Source: Tolypothrix sp. NIES-4075
Lineage (GTDB): Bacteria; Cyanobacteriota; Cyanobacteriia; Cyanobacteriales; Nostocaceae
DNA length: 64,000 nucleotides
Reading direction: 5' to 3'
NCBI RefSeq assembly: GCF_002218085.1
Contig: NZ_BDUC01000006.1
Coordinates: forward strand, 186,001-250,000
Every line of letters starts with the position of its first letter. Position 1 is the stretch's first letter. Positions 33,773-42,342 of this stretch are shown here, in pieces. Position numbers and translations under genes: made by a program. The notes below the pieces were generated by a model. The model made no database searches. It worked only from the letters and a program-made list of their open reading frames with translations, and was not told the origin of the DNA.

Positions 33773-36700
33773 GTTGAAATTATACTTACTCCCTATTAGG
33801 GATTGAAACCTGATATAGCAGTAGTTGCAGGCAATGGATTATTGTTGAAATTATACTTACTCCCTATTAGGGATTGAAACTCTAAACAGAACACTACCGG
33901 AAATCCTTTGTATTGCGTTGAAATTATACTTACTCCCTATTAGGGATTGAAACTTTAAATCATTTATTCTATTTTCAAGAGACTGGAGTTGAAATTATAC
34001 TTACTCCCTATTAGGGATTGAAACTTAATTGGGGTAGAGGGCATCCGTGAATTTCATGAAGTTGAAATTATACTTACTCCCTATTAGGGATTGAAACCAA
34101 ACCTCGGAGACTTACGCGATAGTGGTTCAATCGTTGAAATTATACTTACTCCCTATTAGGGATTGAAACTTAATATTTGTCGCGATACAAATAGAATTGT
34201 CTGGTTGAAATTATACTTACTCCCTATTAGGGATTGAAACCTTTCCCTTTAAATCTAGGTTTACCAGATTTCTTGTTGAAATTATACTTACTCCCTATTA
34301 GGGATTGAAACCGACATCATTTGCAGCCGGAACAGCGGCTACAGGAGTTGAAATTATACTTACTCCCTATTAGGGATTGAAACATCCCGGCAACCATAAA
34401 CAATGGGGGCTTTATAACAGTTGAAATTATACTTACTCCCTATTAGGGATTGAAACGCGAATGCAAGCGACCGCGTAACACGAATTAATCGCAAGTTGAA
34501 ATTATACTTACTCCCTATTAGGGATTGAAACATACGAATTTGCAAATAAATTAATTGCAAGTTTGGTTGAAATTATACTTACTCCCTATTAGGGATTGAA
34601 ACAATTACGATCTTTGTTATAGGAAATATAGATCGCGTTGAAATTATACTTACTCCCTATTAGGGATTGAAACGCTGATATGATTTCTGCTTTCAGTGAG
34701 CAGGAAATGTTGAAATTATACTTACTCCCTATTAGGGATTGAAACATGTATTCGCCCATTGAAGCGAAGGCAGGGCGGAGTTGAAATTATACTTACTCCC
34801 TATTAGGGATTGAAACATTATTGATTACGGGGGTGGGTATCAAAGTATGTTGTTGAAATTATACTTACTCCCTATTAGGGATTGAAACGAAGGGAAGGAA
34901 GGTGTAGCAGGCGATCGCTTACCAGTTGAAATTATACTTACTCCCTATTAGGGATTGAAACCTCCCCCCAACCATGCCGATTCATCCCAGTCCAGCGTTG
35001 AAATTATACTTACTCCCTATTAGGGATTGAAACCTAAAATAAAATGTGATGTGGGACATTTATGGAAAGTTGAAATTATACTTACTCCCTATTAGGGATT
35101 GAAACTTCCATCTTTTAACTGCTGCATTAACTCATCAGGGTTGAAATTATACTTACTCCCTATTAGGGATTGAAACTGTCAATGGTGCAAGAAGCGCTTA
35201 AAGTGCTGGGAGTTGAAATTATACTTACTCCCTATTAGGGATTGAAACTCGTAAACAATTGCTAAAGGATTAACAATTATTTGTTGAAATTATACTTACT
35301 CCCTATTAGGGATTGAAACTCATTAACGAATCAGACCCAATCTATTCAATTGGTGTTGAAATTATACTTACTCCCTATTAGGGATTGAAACCCTGCACCC
35401 CCAGCAAAAGTCGCAGGAGAGGAACCGTGTTGAAATTATACTTACTCCCTATTAGGGATTGAAACGAGTTTCAATTCCCCTGCCCTTGCAGAGTACGAAC
35501 CGTTGAAATTATACTTACTCCCTATTAGGGATTGAAACTAATTGGGGGAAGTGGACTTTCACTTTACTATCAGGTTGAAATTATACTTACTCCCTATTAG
35601 GGATTGAAACAAAAGTATTGTTGGCGTTGAAAATTACACAAATATTTGTTGAAATTATACTTACTCCCTATTAGGGATTGAAACTCTGAGAAGCCCACAC
35701 TCTATTTGTACTCAAATGGTTGAAATTATACTTACTCCCTATTAGGGATTGAAACAATAACGAAGTTAGTTTACAAGAAAATTCTAGAAAGTTGAAATTA
35801 TACTTACTCCCTATTAGGGATTGAAACTGGCATACATTTCTTGATTAGCTTGTGCTGCTTGCGTTGAAATTATACTTACTCCCTATTAGGGATTGAAACA
35901 CGCATTTTTGTGCGTTAGCTCCAGGAAAAACCAGTTGAAATTATACTTACTCCCTATTAGGGATTGAAACTCTATATTGGAACCAACTACAAATGTGGGG
36001 AGGTGGGTTGAAATTATACTTACTCCCTATTAGGGATTGAAACCAGAAAATTCTAGGGCATGAATCAATTGAAACTAGTTGAAATTATACTTACTCCCTA
36101 TTAGGGATTGAAACGAATCCAGCGACATCGCAGCGAGAAACAATTCTACCTCGTTGAAATTCTACTTACTCCCTATTAGGGATTGAAACAACCGAAGTTA
36201 AACGATGACGCGATCGCTTGTACCGTTGAAATTCTACTTACTCCCTATTAGGGATTGAAACATAGATTTTGCATCTCCCTGCTCTATCTTCTGAATGTTG
36301 AAATTCTACTTACTCCCTATTAGGGATTGAAACTTCGGCAAGCTCTTGATCTCTTCTTACAATTTCTGGTTGAAATTCTACTTACTCCCTATTAGGGATT
36401 GAAACCAGCAAATGCACCAATCTTGCCAACTAGATGACGCAAGGTTGAAATTCTACTTACTCCCTATTAGGGATTGAAACGATCTTCAGTTCAGCATCCC
36501 CAGAGAGACCTACCGGTTGAAATTCTACTTACTCCCTATTAGGGATTGAAACCGACCGGGAAACATGGGACCGGCTTTTTTTGGTTGAGTTGAAATTCTA
36601 CTTACTCCCTATTAGGGATTGAAACTTCATACTGTGACTCAAAAGCTTAATGCTCTAGCCAAGGGTGGTTGAAATTCTACTTACTCCCTATTAGGGATTG

Positions 36701-37323
36701 AAACATATATAACGCTGACATGTGGAAATTTACTGCAAGTTGAAATTCTACTTACTCCCTATTAGGGATTGAAACACGGCGGGGATAATTTCTTCTAATT
36801 CGGCGTAAGGTTGAAATTCTACTTACTCCCTATTAGGGATTGAAACCCCCAAGACCCAAAATACTGGTTTGGGCATCAAGGTTGAAATTCTACTTACTCC
36901 CTATTAGGGATTGAAACGTTGTATCTTCTGCTTTACTCTTGTCTTTTGCTTTTACGTTGAAATTCTACTTACTCCCTATTAGGGATTGAAACTTTATCTG
37001 GGAAAAGGGTAAGTATAAATGCACCTATGTTGAAATTCTACTTACTCCCTATTAGGGATTGAAACGTAATGGGGTGCGGGTGCGATCGCATAGCAAAAGT
37101 GTTGAAATTCTACTTACTCCCTATTAGGGATTGAAACCATGCTCTAAATATTGGCTATTTTTTTGGTTGGTGTTGAAATTCTACTTACTCCCTATTAGGG
37201 ATTGAAACCACATGGTATCAACCCGTTGGTGATTGATTTGGTTGAAATTCTACTTACTCCCTATTAGGGATTGAAACTTGCTCTTTTTACTGACTAGAAA
37301 GAGCTGACTGCGGTTGAAATTTT
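33773..37323 (+). CRISPR. Main type I-D CRISPR array, 49 full repeats
   Basis: I count 49 complete 37-base repeats, the first at 33773 and the last at 37241-37277, plus a truncated terminal unit at 37313. Each begins GTTGAAATT and ends CTCCCTATTAGGGATTGAAAC minus one base; the TCCCTA/TAGGGA arms form the crRNA hairpin. Spacers are 33 to 38 bases. Repeats 1-33 read AATTATACTTAC, repeats 34-49 read AATTCTACTTAC, one switch with no mixing. The leader side is at cas2, so the 34-49 block is the older, distal end. Confidence 0.97.
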
Positions 37324-37703
37324 ACTCATCAGGCGATCGCACAACATATCATATTTCTTAATTAAGTAGATAGGCATAAATAAACGCTCCTTAAGTAGCA
37401 ACGGCTACCCTACGGTAAAGCTCCGCTAACAGCCGTTAAAATCTTTGCTTTGAGCGATTTACCGCTCAAAGCAAAAGAGTATTTTATGTTTCATTTATAC
37501 CAAATATTTTTTGTAAAATCTTATACTATAAATTCAGTACTACCAAGGCAACTGATAACGAGCGATCGCTTTTTCCAATACGATGAATTCCTTTGATGGT
37601 GGCGTTCGCACTCCACTGCATAGATATCTTTCTATTGGTAGAGTAGACTTTTTCTGCGTTTTTATATAAACTACGGTAAGCCGATAGGAATTAAGTCATT
37701 ATC
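37324..37703. other. Trailer region with dispersed repeats
   Basis: After the truncated repeat come the dispersed CTACCCTACGGTAAAGCTCC sequence (37408-37435, also at 48225) and GCTTTGAGCGATTTACCGCTCAAAGC (37447-37472), related to the palindrome at 15210. The sulfur-type motif lies at 37668-37687. No gene. Confidence 0.55.
37668..37687 (-). promoter_or_regulatory. Candidate sulfur operator, copy 5
   Basis: On the minus strand CTATCGGCTTACCGTAGTTT, matching the copies near the cys genes in CTATCG and TTACCGTAG. It ends 16 bases before the start codon of the following membrane protein gene, a position fitting an operator. Confidence 0.55.
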
Positions 37704-38168
37704 ATGTTAAATATCCAAAATGTCAGTCAGGATTTGAGCGTAGCCGGACAAACGACCTCTGAGCAGTTGCCACAAGCTGCTTCAAAGCATGTCATCCAAC
37801 CAGACATTTGGAAAAAACTCCGAGGTGGATTCTTTCTAGTGCTTGGATATTTACTATCGCCATTATGTTGGTGGAATGATTTATTATTCAATCTGCCAAT
37901 CGCTTATGGTTTTGGGTATATGTGTAGTTTATTTTCCCCAAAGTTGCTTATACCTTGTTCAATTATCGGCTACTGGCTATCTAACGTTGTCGGAATTATC
38001 TTAATGCAATTAGGGTCTGTAGATGTTTTTCAAAACGAACACAAAGAACGTAACCTGAAAAAAGAGTTATTCACGGGTTTGGTTTCCTCAACAGTCTTTA
38101 CTCTAGTGATTATCCTATTAATCCAGTTTAAGATTCTTGATACTCCCGTTTTATTCTCTAATACTTAA
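37704..38168 (+). CDS. Small membrane protein of unknown function
   Basis: A 154-residue protein with a hydrophilic first 35 residues and three or four hydrophobic helices (FFLVLGYLLSPLCWWNDLLF, NLPIAYGFGYMCSLF, IPCSIIGYWLSNVVGIILMQ, SSTVFTLVIILLIQF). No family was recognised. The operator-like motif immediately upstream suggests it belongs to the sulfur regulon of the first 10 kb (inference). Confidence 0.7.
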   Translation: MLNIQNVSQDLSVAGQTTSEQLPQAASKHVIQPDIWKKLRGGFFLVLGYLLSPLCWWNDLLFNLPIAYGFGYMCSLFSPKLLIPCSIIGYWLSNVVGIILMQLGSVDVFQNEHKERNLKKELFTGLVSSTVFTLVIILLIQFKILDTPVLFSNT

Positions 38169-38273
38169 TGAAAAGTGGATAGTGGATAGTGGATAGTGGA
38201 TAGTGGGAGCGTGGATAGTGGTTATGAGTACTTTTTACAACCAACAAGTAACAACTAACAACTAACCACTAAG
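38169..38273. repeat. STRR block next to the IS630 element
   Basis: AGTGGATAGTGGATAG repeats and their complement ACAACTAACAACTAACCAC. The same ACTAACAACTAACCA wording continues on the other side of the IS (39396-39425), so the IS inserted into this block. Confidence 0.6.
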
Positions 38274-38276
38274 TAG

Positions 38277-38933
38277 CTAGGCACAATTAAATATAAGACG
38301 CTCAAGGGCATATTCACCCTTTATGCTTCGAGCTTCCATCCCATCAATAATTGTCATAGCTAAATCGTAGTTATTGTCAAACATTTGTCCAGCAATTTCA
38401 TGAGTTTTTAGTTGATGCCACTCTTCCTCGATCCGATTCATCTCGGAACAATAGGGTGGTAAGAAGAAAATAAACAGTCCTTTTTCCTGCCATTCTTGCC
38501 ATCGTTGTTTTGCTAAATTACTGGTATGCAGGGAGCCATTGTCATGAACAATGACAGTGATACAACCAGTTTCAGCTAAAGTGTTTTCTGCCTTAGCTGC
38601 GACCCAATCCATAACCTCGATGTAGCGTTTTGTTTTGAACCCACCTTGAACCAAGGCATACTCAAAACTGACTTGGGGTTGCCATAAACCCAAAATACTA
38701 ATGCGACCACCACGGCTACCAACTTGTGCCATTTGTTTTTGGCTACCGATACGACTGTAACTGTAGCTAACTGGACTCCAACGACAACACCCAGACTCAT
38801 CAAGATACTTGAGTTCGATATAACCGTCTACTGCCGCTTGTTTTAGGGTATCTAGGTCTGCTTGCTTAATTCGTCTTTTTTCTGGGTCTTGTTTTCCTTT
38901 ATGAGTATGCCGGGTGCGTTTCCATTTCCACCT
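38277..38933 (-). CDS. IS630 transposase, C-terminal catalytic part (frame -1)
   Basis: Open without stops from the A9 run to the stop at 38277, 218 residues. It starts RWKWKRTRHTHKGKQDPEKR and contains the DDE_3 catalytic region: KYLDESGCCRWSP, TVIVHDNGSLHTS and PPYCSEMNRIEEEWHQLK, giving the three acidic residues. Expected to be made as a fusion with the upstream half by -1 slippage on the A-run. Confidence 0.85.
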   Translation of the reverse strand, partial: RWKWKRTRHTHKGKQDPEKRRIKQADLDTLKQAAVDGYIELKYLDESGCCRWSPVSYSYSRIGSQKQMAQVGSRGGRISILGLWQPQVSFEYALVQGGFKTKRYIEVMDWVAAKAENTLAETGCITVIVHDNGSLHTSNLAKQRWQEWQEKGLFIFFLPPYCSEMNRIEEEWHQLKTHEIAGQMFDNNYDLAMTIIDGMEARSIKGEYALERLIFNCA

Positions 38934-39337
38934 TTTTTTTTGAGCAAACGTCGCAGACGAGACGGACTCAGTTGTACATTCCTATGTTGGGCCAATTTTT
39001 CTGATAACTGCAAACTATTATAAGTACGAGGTTCTAGCTCTAAACAATCCTCTAAATATGCTAAATCTGCCTCTTGCCATTTGCTCTTTGCTCCCCGTCC
39101 TGAAGTTTCCCACAATCCTCCCAAACCCCTATTTTCCCAACGCCGCAGTGTTGCTCGTACCGTATGTTCGTGACACTCAAAAATTTTAGCGATCGCTGGT
39201 ACATTCCATCCTTGGGCATTTAATCTAATTATGTGGGCGCGATCGCGTGTCCGTTTAGGAACTGTTGTCGCTTCCCGCAACTCGAAAAGCGTCAAATCTT
39301 CTAAATCTGTTAATGTAACCCGCAATGGAGCAGACAT
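38852..39337 (-). CDS. IS630 transposase, N-terminal DNA-binding part
   Basis: A 161-residue frame with the helix-turn-helix of IS630 transposases (AHIIRLNAQGWNVPAIAKIF, HTVRATLRRWENRGLGGLWE) and the winged-helix-like SPSRLRRLLKKK. At LLKKK the gene has nine A's (forward T9 at 38933-38941); slipping back one base joins it to the catalytic frame. Without slippage about 30 unrelated residues follow. Confidence 0.85.
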   Translation of the reverse strand: MSAPLRVTLTDLEDLTLFELREATTVPKRTRDRAHIIRLNAQGWNVPAIAKIFECHEHTVRATLRRWENRGLGGLWETSGRGAKSKWQEADLAYLEDCLELEPRTYNSLQLSEKLAQHRNVQLSPSRLRRLLKKKGGNGNAPGILIKENKTQKKDELSKQT

Positions 39338-39431
39338 CTCGTAGCACCCGTTTTTTAGACTTTCTCTATCTTATATTTAATTGTAACCACCTACTTAACA
39401 ACTAACAACTAACCATTAACAAACAACATCA

Positions 39432-40241
39432 TCAATTTTTATTAGCATCTACCAAATCTCTCAAATTCAACAATTTGGGAACGTCCTTACCAACAATTAA
39501 TGGCAACTTGCCATCCCATTTTTCGATTGTTTGTCTTTGGAGTACTTCTGGAGTCAAAGTTTCACGGAGCAAACTGTTCGCTTCAGCCTCTCCTTTTGAA
39601 AGATTGACTTTTGCCTGAGCTTGTTTTGATGCTTTCAACGCTATAAACTCTGCCTGTTTTGCTTCTTGTTCGGCAATTTGTTTTGCTTCCACTGCTTGGC
39701 TAAATTGCGCTGAGAAGTGGATATGCACTAAAGAAATATCATTAACTGCAATATGATAAGTAGCTAGACGTGTGGTTAGTGCATTGTCAACTCCTGCTTT
39801 CACTTCCCCCCTTTTTGTGATAACTTCTTCAGCAGTATACTTTGCTATCACGGCTTTGAGTACTTCTTCAACCGCTGGATTTATAATCCGCTCTATAACA
39901 CTTTTTTCATCTCCAATTTGTTGAAAAATGGCATTTACTTCTTCTGGGATAATATGCCAATTGAGCGCTACATCGGTGAAGACATCTTGTAAATCTCTTG
40001 AGGATGCTTCTGCGGAAATTTCCTGGCTTTGGACTCGAACACTCAATTTTTGCACAGTATTAACTATAGGAATGATTGTGTGAATTCCTTCTCCTAGTAT
40101 TGTGGATTGCACTTCACCAAATCGCATTAATACGCCGCGTTGTCCAGCGTTGATTATTACAAAAGGGGTGAGGAATATAGTTATTAAGAATAAAAGGGCT
40201 GTGAGTTTACCAGCATTGTTAAAAGCTTTGATTTTTTTCAT
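39432..40241 (-). CDS. Prohibitin-family (SPFH/Band 7) membrane protein
   Basis: A 269-residue protein with one N-terminal membrane helix (LTALLFLITIFLTPFVII), the SPFH domain (GQRGVLMRFGEVQ, VQSQEISAEASSRDLQDVFT, HIIPEEVNAIFQQIGDE) and a long Ala/Glu/Lys-rich coiled coil (residues 185-225, EAKQIAEQEAKQAEFIALKA). Prohibitins form large membrane rings that hold membrane proteases in check. No protease gene is adjacent. Confidence 0.88.
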   Translation of the reverse strand: MKKIKAFNNAGKLTALLFLITIFLTPFVIINAGQRGVLMRFGEVQSTILGEGIHTIIPIVNTVQKLSVRVQSQEISAEASSRDLQDVFTDVALNWHIIPEEVNAIFQQIGDEKSVIERIINPAVEEVLKAVIAKYTAEEVITKRGEVKAGVDNALTTRLATYHIAVNDISLVHIHFSAQFSQAVEAKQIAEQEAKQAEFIALKASKQAQAKVNLSKGEAEANSLLRETLTPEVLQRQTIEKWDGKLPLIVGKDVPKLLNLRDLVDANKN

Positions 40242-40261
40242 AGTTATCTAAAAAATAGGTA

Positions 40262-40320
40262 ACGCTCGAAAATAAATGTTTAGATGAGGGCTTAAGCCCT
40301 CACTACGAAAGTATTAAACA
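40262..40320. repeat. Palindromic dispersed repeat GAGGGCTTAAGCCCTC
   Basis: TGAGGGCTTAAGCCCTCA followed by CTACG lies between the prohibitin and shc genes; related to the palindromes at 15210 and 55475 that are bordered by GTAGT/ACTAC. Confidence 0.5.
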
Positions 40321-42225
40321 CTAGATATTTTGATAGCGCCCTAAAGCTATTAAAGGAAAATATTGTTGATAAAGGTGATATTTCAGGTAAAAATGACCGG
40401 GAAAGCCAGTACCTGTAAATTCTGATTCGTCCCAAGTACCATCTGATTGTTGAGTTGCTAAAAGGTAGTTAATTCCTTTTTCAATTGCGGGTAGCGCTAT
40501 TTTCCCTGTTGCCTGACCTGCTGCTATCAAGCCTATTATTGCCCAAGCGGTTTGGGATGCTGTACTCTTTCCTTTTCCTTTAAGACTGGGGTCGTTGTAA
40601 CTGCGACAAGTTTCACCCCAACCACCATCGGGGTTTTGACATTTGAGTAACCAAGTTGCACCGCGTGAGATACTGTTTTGGTGAGTCTGCGGTGCAACTA
40701 AAGCAAAAGCGGAAAGTGCCCCACTAGTTCCATAAATGTAGTTTACTCCCCAACGACCAAACCAAGAACCATCCGGTTCTTGTTCGTTGATGAGATACGC
40801 GATCGCTTTCTCAAAGCTTTGAGTATCAATTGACTGTTTGCATTCGCCCAGCATTTCTAATACTCTGGCGGTAACATCAGCGGTGTTTGGATCGATCATC
40901 GCTTTTAAGTCTCCATAGGGCACTAAATTAAGCCAATCTTGATTGTTGTTGAGATCGAATGCAGCCCAACCACCAGCTTGACATTGCATCGAAGCAATCC
41001 AATTAATAGCGCGTGCGATCGCTTGCTGCTTTAATTGTTCATTTGGTAGTTTCGCTATCTGCAACGCCATGACAACTACGGCAGAGTCGTCTACATCTGG
41101 ATAAAAGCGATTTTCAAACTCAAATGCCCAAGCACCCGGTTTACCTTGATGATTTTTAACTGCCCAATCACCATAATCCAAAATCTGCTTGTCTAACAGA
41201 AATTCTCCAGCTTTAACTATCGCCGGATGATCTGCTGCTAAACCAGATTCTATTAAAGCACGAATTGCCCAAGCTGTATCCCAAATTGGAGAAACACAAG
41301 GTTGCACTCGGTAGGAATCTTCAGTTTCAATCGCAAAATTATCAATTGCTTGCAAACCTCTAACGACAATTGGATCGTTAACATCGTAATTAAGCGACTT
41401 CAAAGCTAACATTGAATTTAGCATCGCCGGAATAATTCCGCCCCAATCACCGGTTGCTTCTTGTCTTTCTAAAATCCATTTTTCTGCGGCTTTGATACCT
41501 TCTGACCGCAAAGGCATTAAATTCAAGTTTTCTGCTAACTTGAAAGCATTATCTAGGGTGATGAATAAATCTGTCCAATCGTTATTGCGAGGTAATTCAA
41601 ATTGAATTTGATTTGCAGCTTCAACATACAACTCATTTAAAGTGATAGGTGAATCAATTTGATAAACAGGCTTATCATCAAAGACAATTAATAAAGGAAC
41701 AGTGCTTGACCTTGCCCAACTCGACATTTCATAGATATTAAATGGGAAAGCATCTGGCAGAAGCATAATTGCTGGTGGAATCGAGGGAAGACCCCGCCAG
41801 TTGTAGCAGCCAATCAGTGCTAAATGAAACTTTGTAAAGATGCGAGTTTTACTGATGCCGCCTCGCTGTAAAATAAAATCTCGTGCCTTTCTCATTGCCG
41901 GATCGCTTGCAGAAACACCTAGCAGCTTCAGCGCCATATAAGCCTCTACCGAAGTGCTGAGTTCTCCGCCATCACCGTAAAAAAGTTCCCAACCACCATG
42001 CTGTCGTTGTTGAGAACGCAGGTACGTTTCGACCTTGTGTAAAGGTCTTTGAGAATCTGTCCCCCAAATTTTATGTAGAAGGACAACTTCAGCGGTGATA
42101 GTGACATTAGATTCTAACTCTGCCCACCAGTAACCTGCGGGATTTTGAATCGAGAGAAGATGATTTTGGCTCTTAGCGATCGCTTCTGCTACTTGATTGA
42201 CTGTTACTTTATCTTGAGTTTGCAT
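40321..42225 (-). CDS. shc: Squalene-hopene cyclase
   Basis: Cyclises squalene to hopene, the first committed step to hopanoids, at the membrane surface. The 634 residues contain several QW repeats (QNPAGYWWAELE, QPDGSWFGRWGVNYIYGT, QNPDGGWGETC, QQSDGTWDE) and the protonating motif as PDVDDSA (usual form DxDDTA). Length is normal for the family. The gene is divergent from hpnB with 117 bases between starts, so both hopanoid genes may share a control region. Confidence 0.94.
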   Translation of the reverse strand: MQTQDKVTVNQVAEAIAKSQNHLLSIQNPAGYWWAELESNVTITAEVVLLHKIWGTDSQRPLHKVETYLRSQQRQHGGWELFYGDGGELSTSVEAYMALKLLGVSASDPAMRKARDFILQRGGISKTRIFTKFHLALIGCYNWRGLPSIPPAIMLLPDAFPFNIYEMSSWARSSTVPLLIVFDDKPVYQIDSPITLNELYVEAANQIQFELPRNNDWTDLFITLDNAFKLAENLNLMPLRSEGIKAAEKWILERQEATGDWGGIIPAMLNSMLALKSLNYDVNDPIVVRGLQAIDNFAIETEDSYRVQPCVSPIWDTAWAIRALIESGLAADHPAIVKAGEFLLDKQILDYGDWAVKNHQGKPGAWAFEFENRFYPDVDDSAVVVMALQIAKLPNEQLKQQAIARAINWIASMQCQAGGWAAFDLNNNQDWLNLVPYGDLKAMIDPNTADVTARVLEMLGECKQSIDTQSFEKAIAYLINEQEPDGSWFGRWGVNYIYGTSGALSAFALVAPQTHQNSISRGATWLLKCQNPDGGWGETCRSYNDPSLKGKGKSTASQTAWAIIGLIAAGQATGKIALPAIEKGINYLLATQQSDGTWDESEFTGTGFPGHFYLKYHLYQQYFPLIALGRYQNI

Positions 42226-42342
42226 GTAATATTACTCAATCTCAACAATATTACCGACACAGCATTAAAGAAAAAAGTTCTTTGCACAGAATCAGCAAAC
42301 ATAGTATTTTGCTCACAGAGGCAGTGAATTGGCAAGAGGCTT

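Larger units (their letters stand above)
38276..39391 (-). mobile_element. IS630-family insertion sequence, 1116 bp
   Basis: The ends are GCTAGGCACAATTAAATATA at 38276 and, read inward from 39391, GGTGGTTACAATTAAATATA, identical over the last 16 bases of a 23-base comparison (19 of 23). Each end is flanked by the dinucleotide TA (38274-38275 and 39392-39393), the target duplication typical of IS630/mariner elements. The transposase is in two overlapping frames. Confidence 0.9.

Noticed and set aside
34360..34560. Minus-strand frame inside the CRISPR array
   Set aside because: It consists of translated repeats and spacers.
37408..37435. CCTACGGTAAAGC sequences (also at 48225 and 47680) as sulfur operators
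   Set aside because: They belong to a dispersed repeat with constant long flanks unrelated to the operator flanks.
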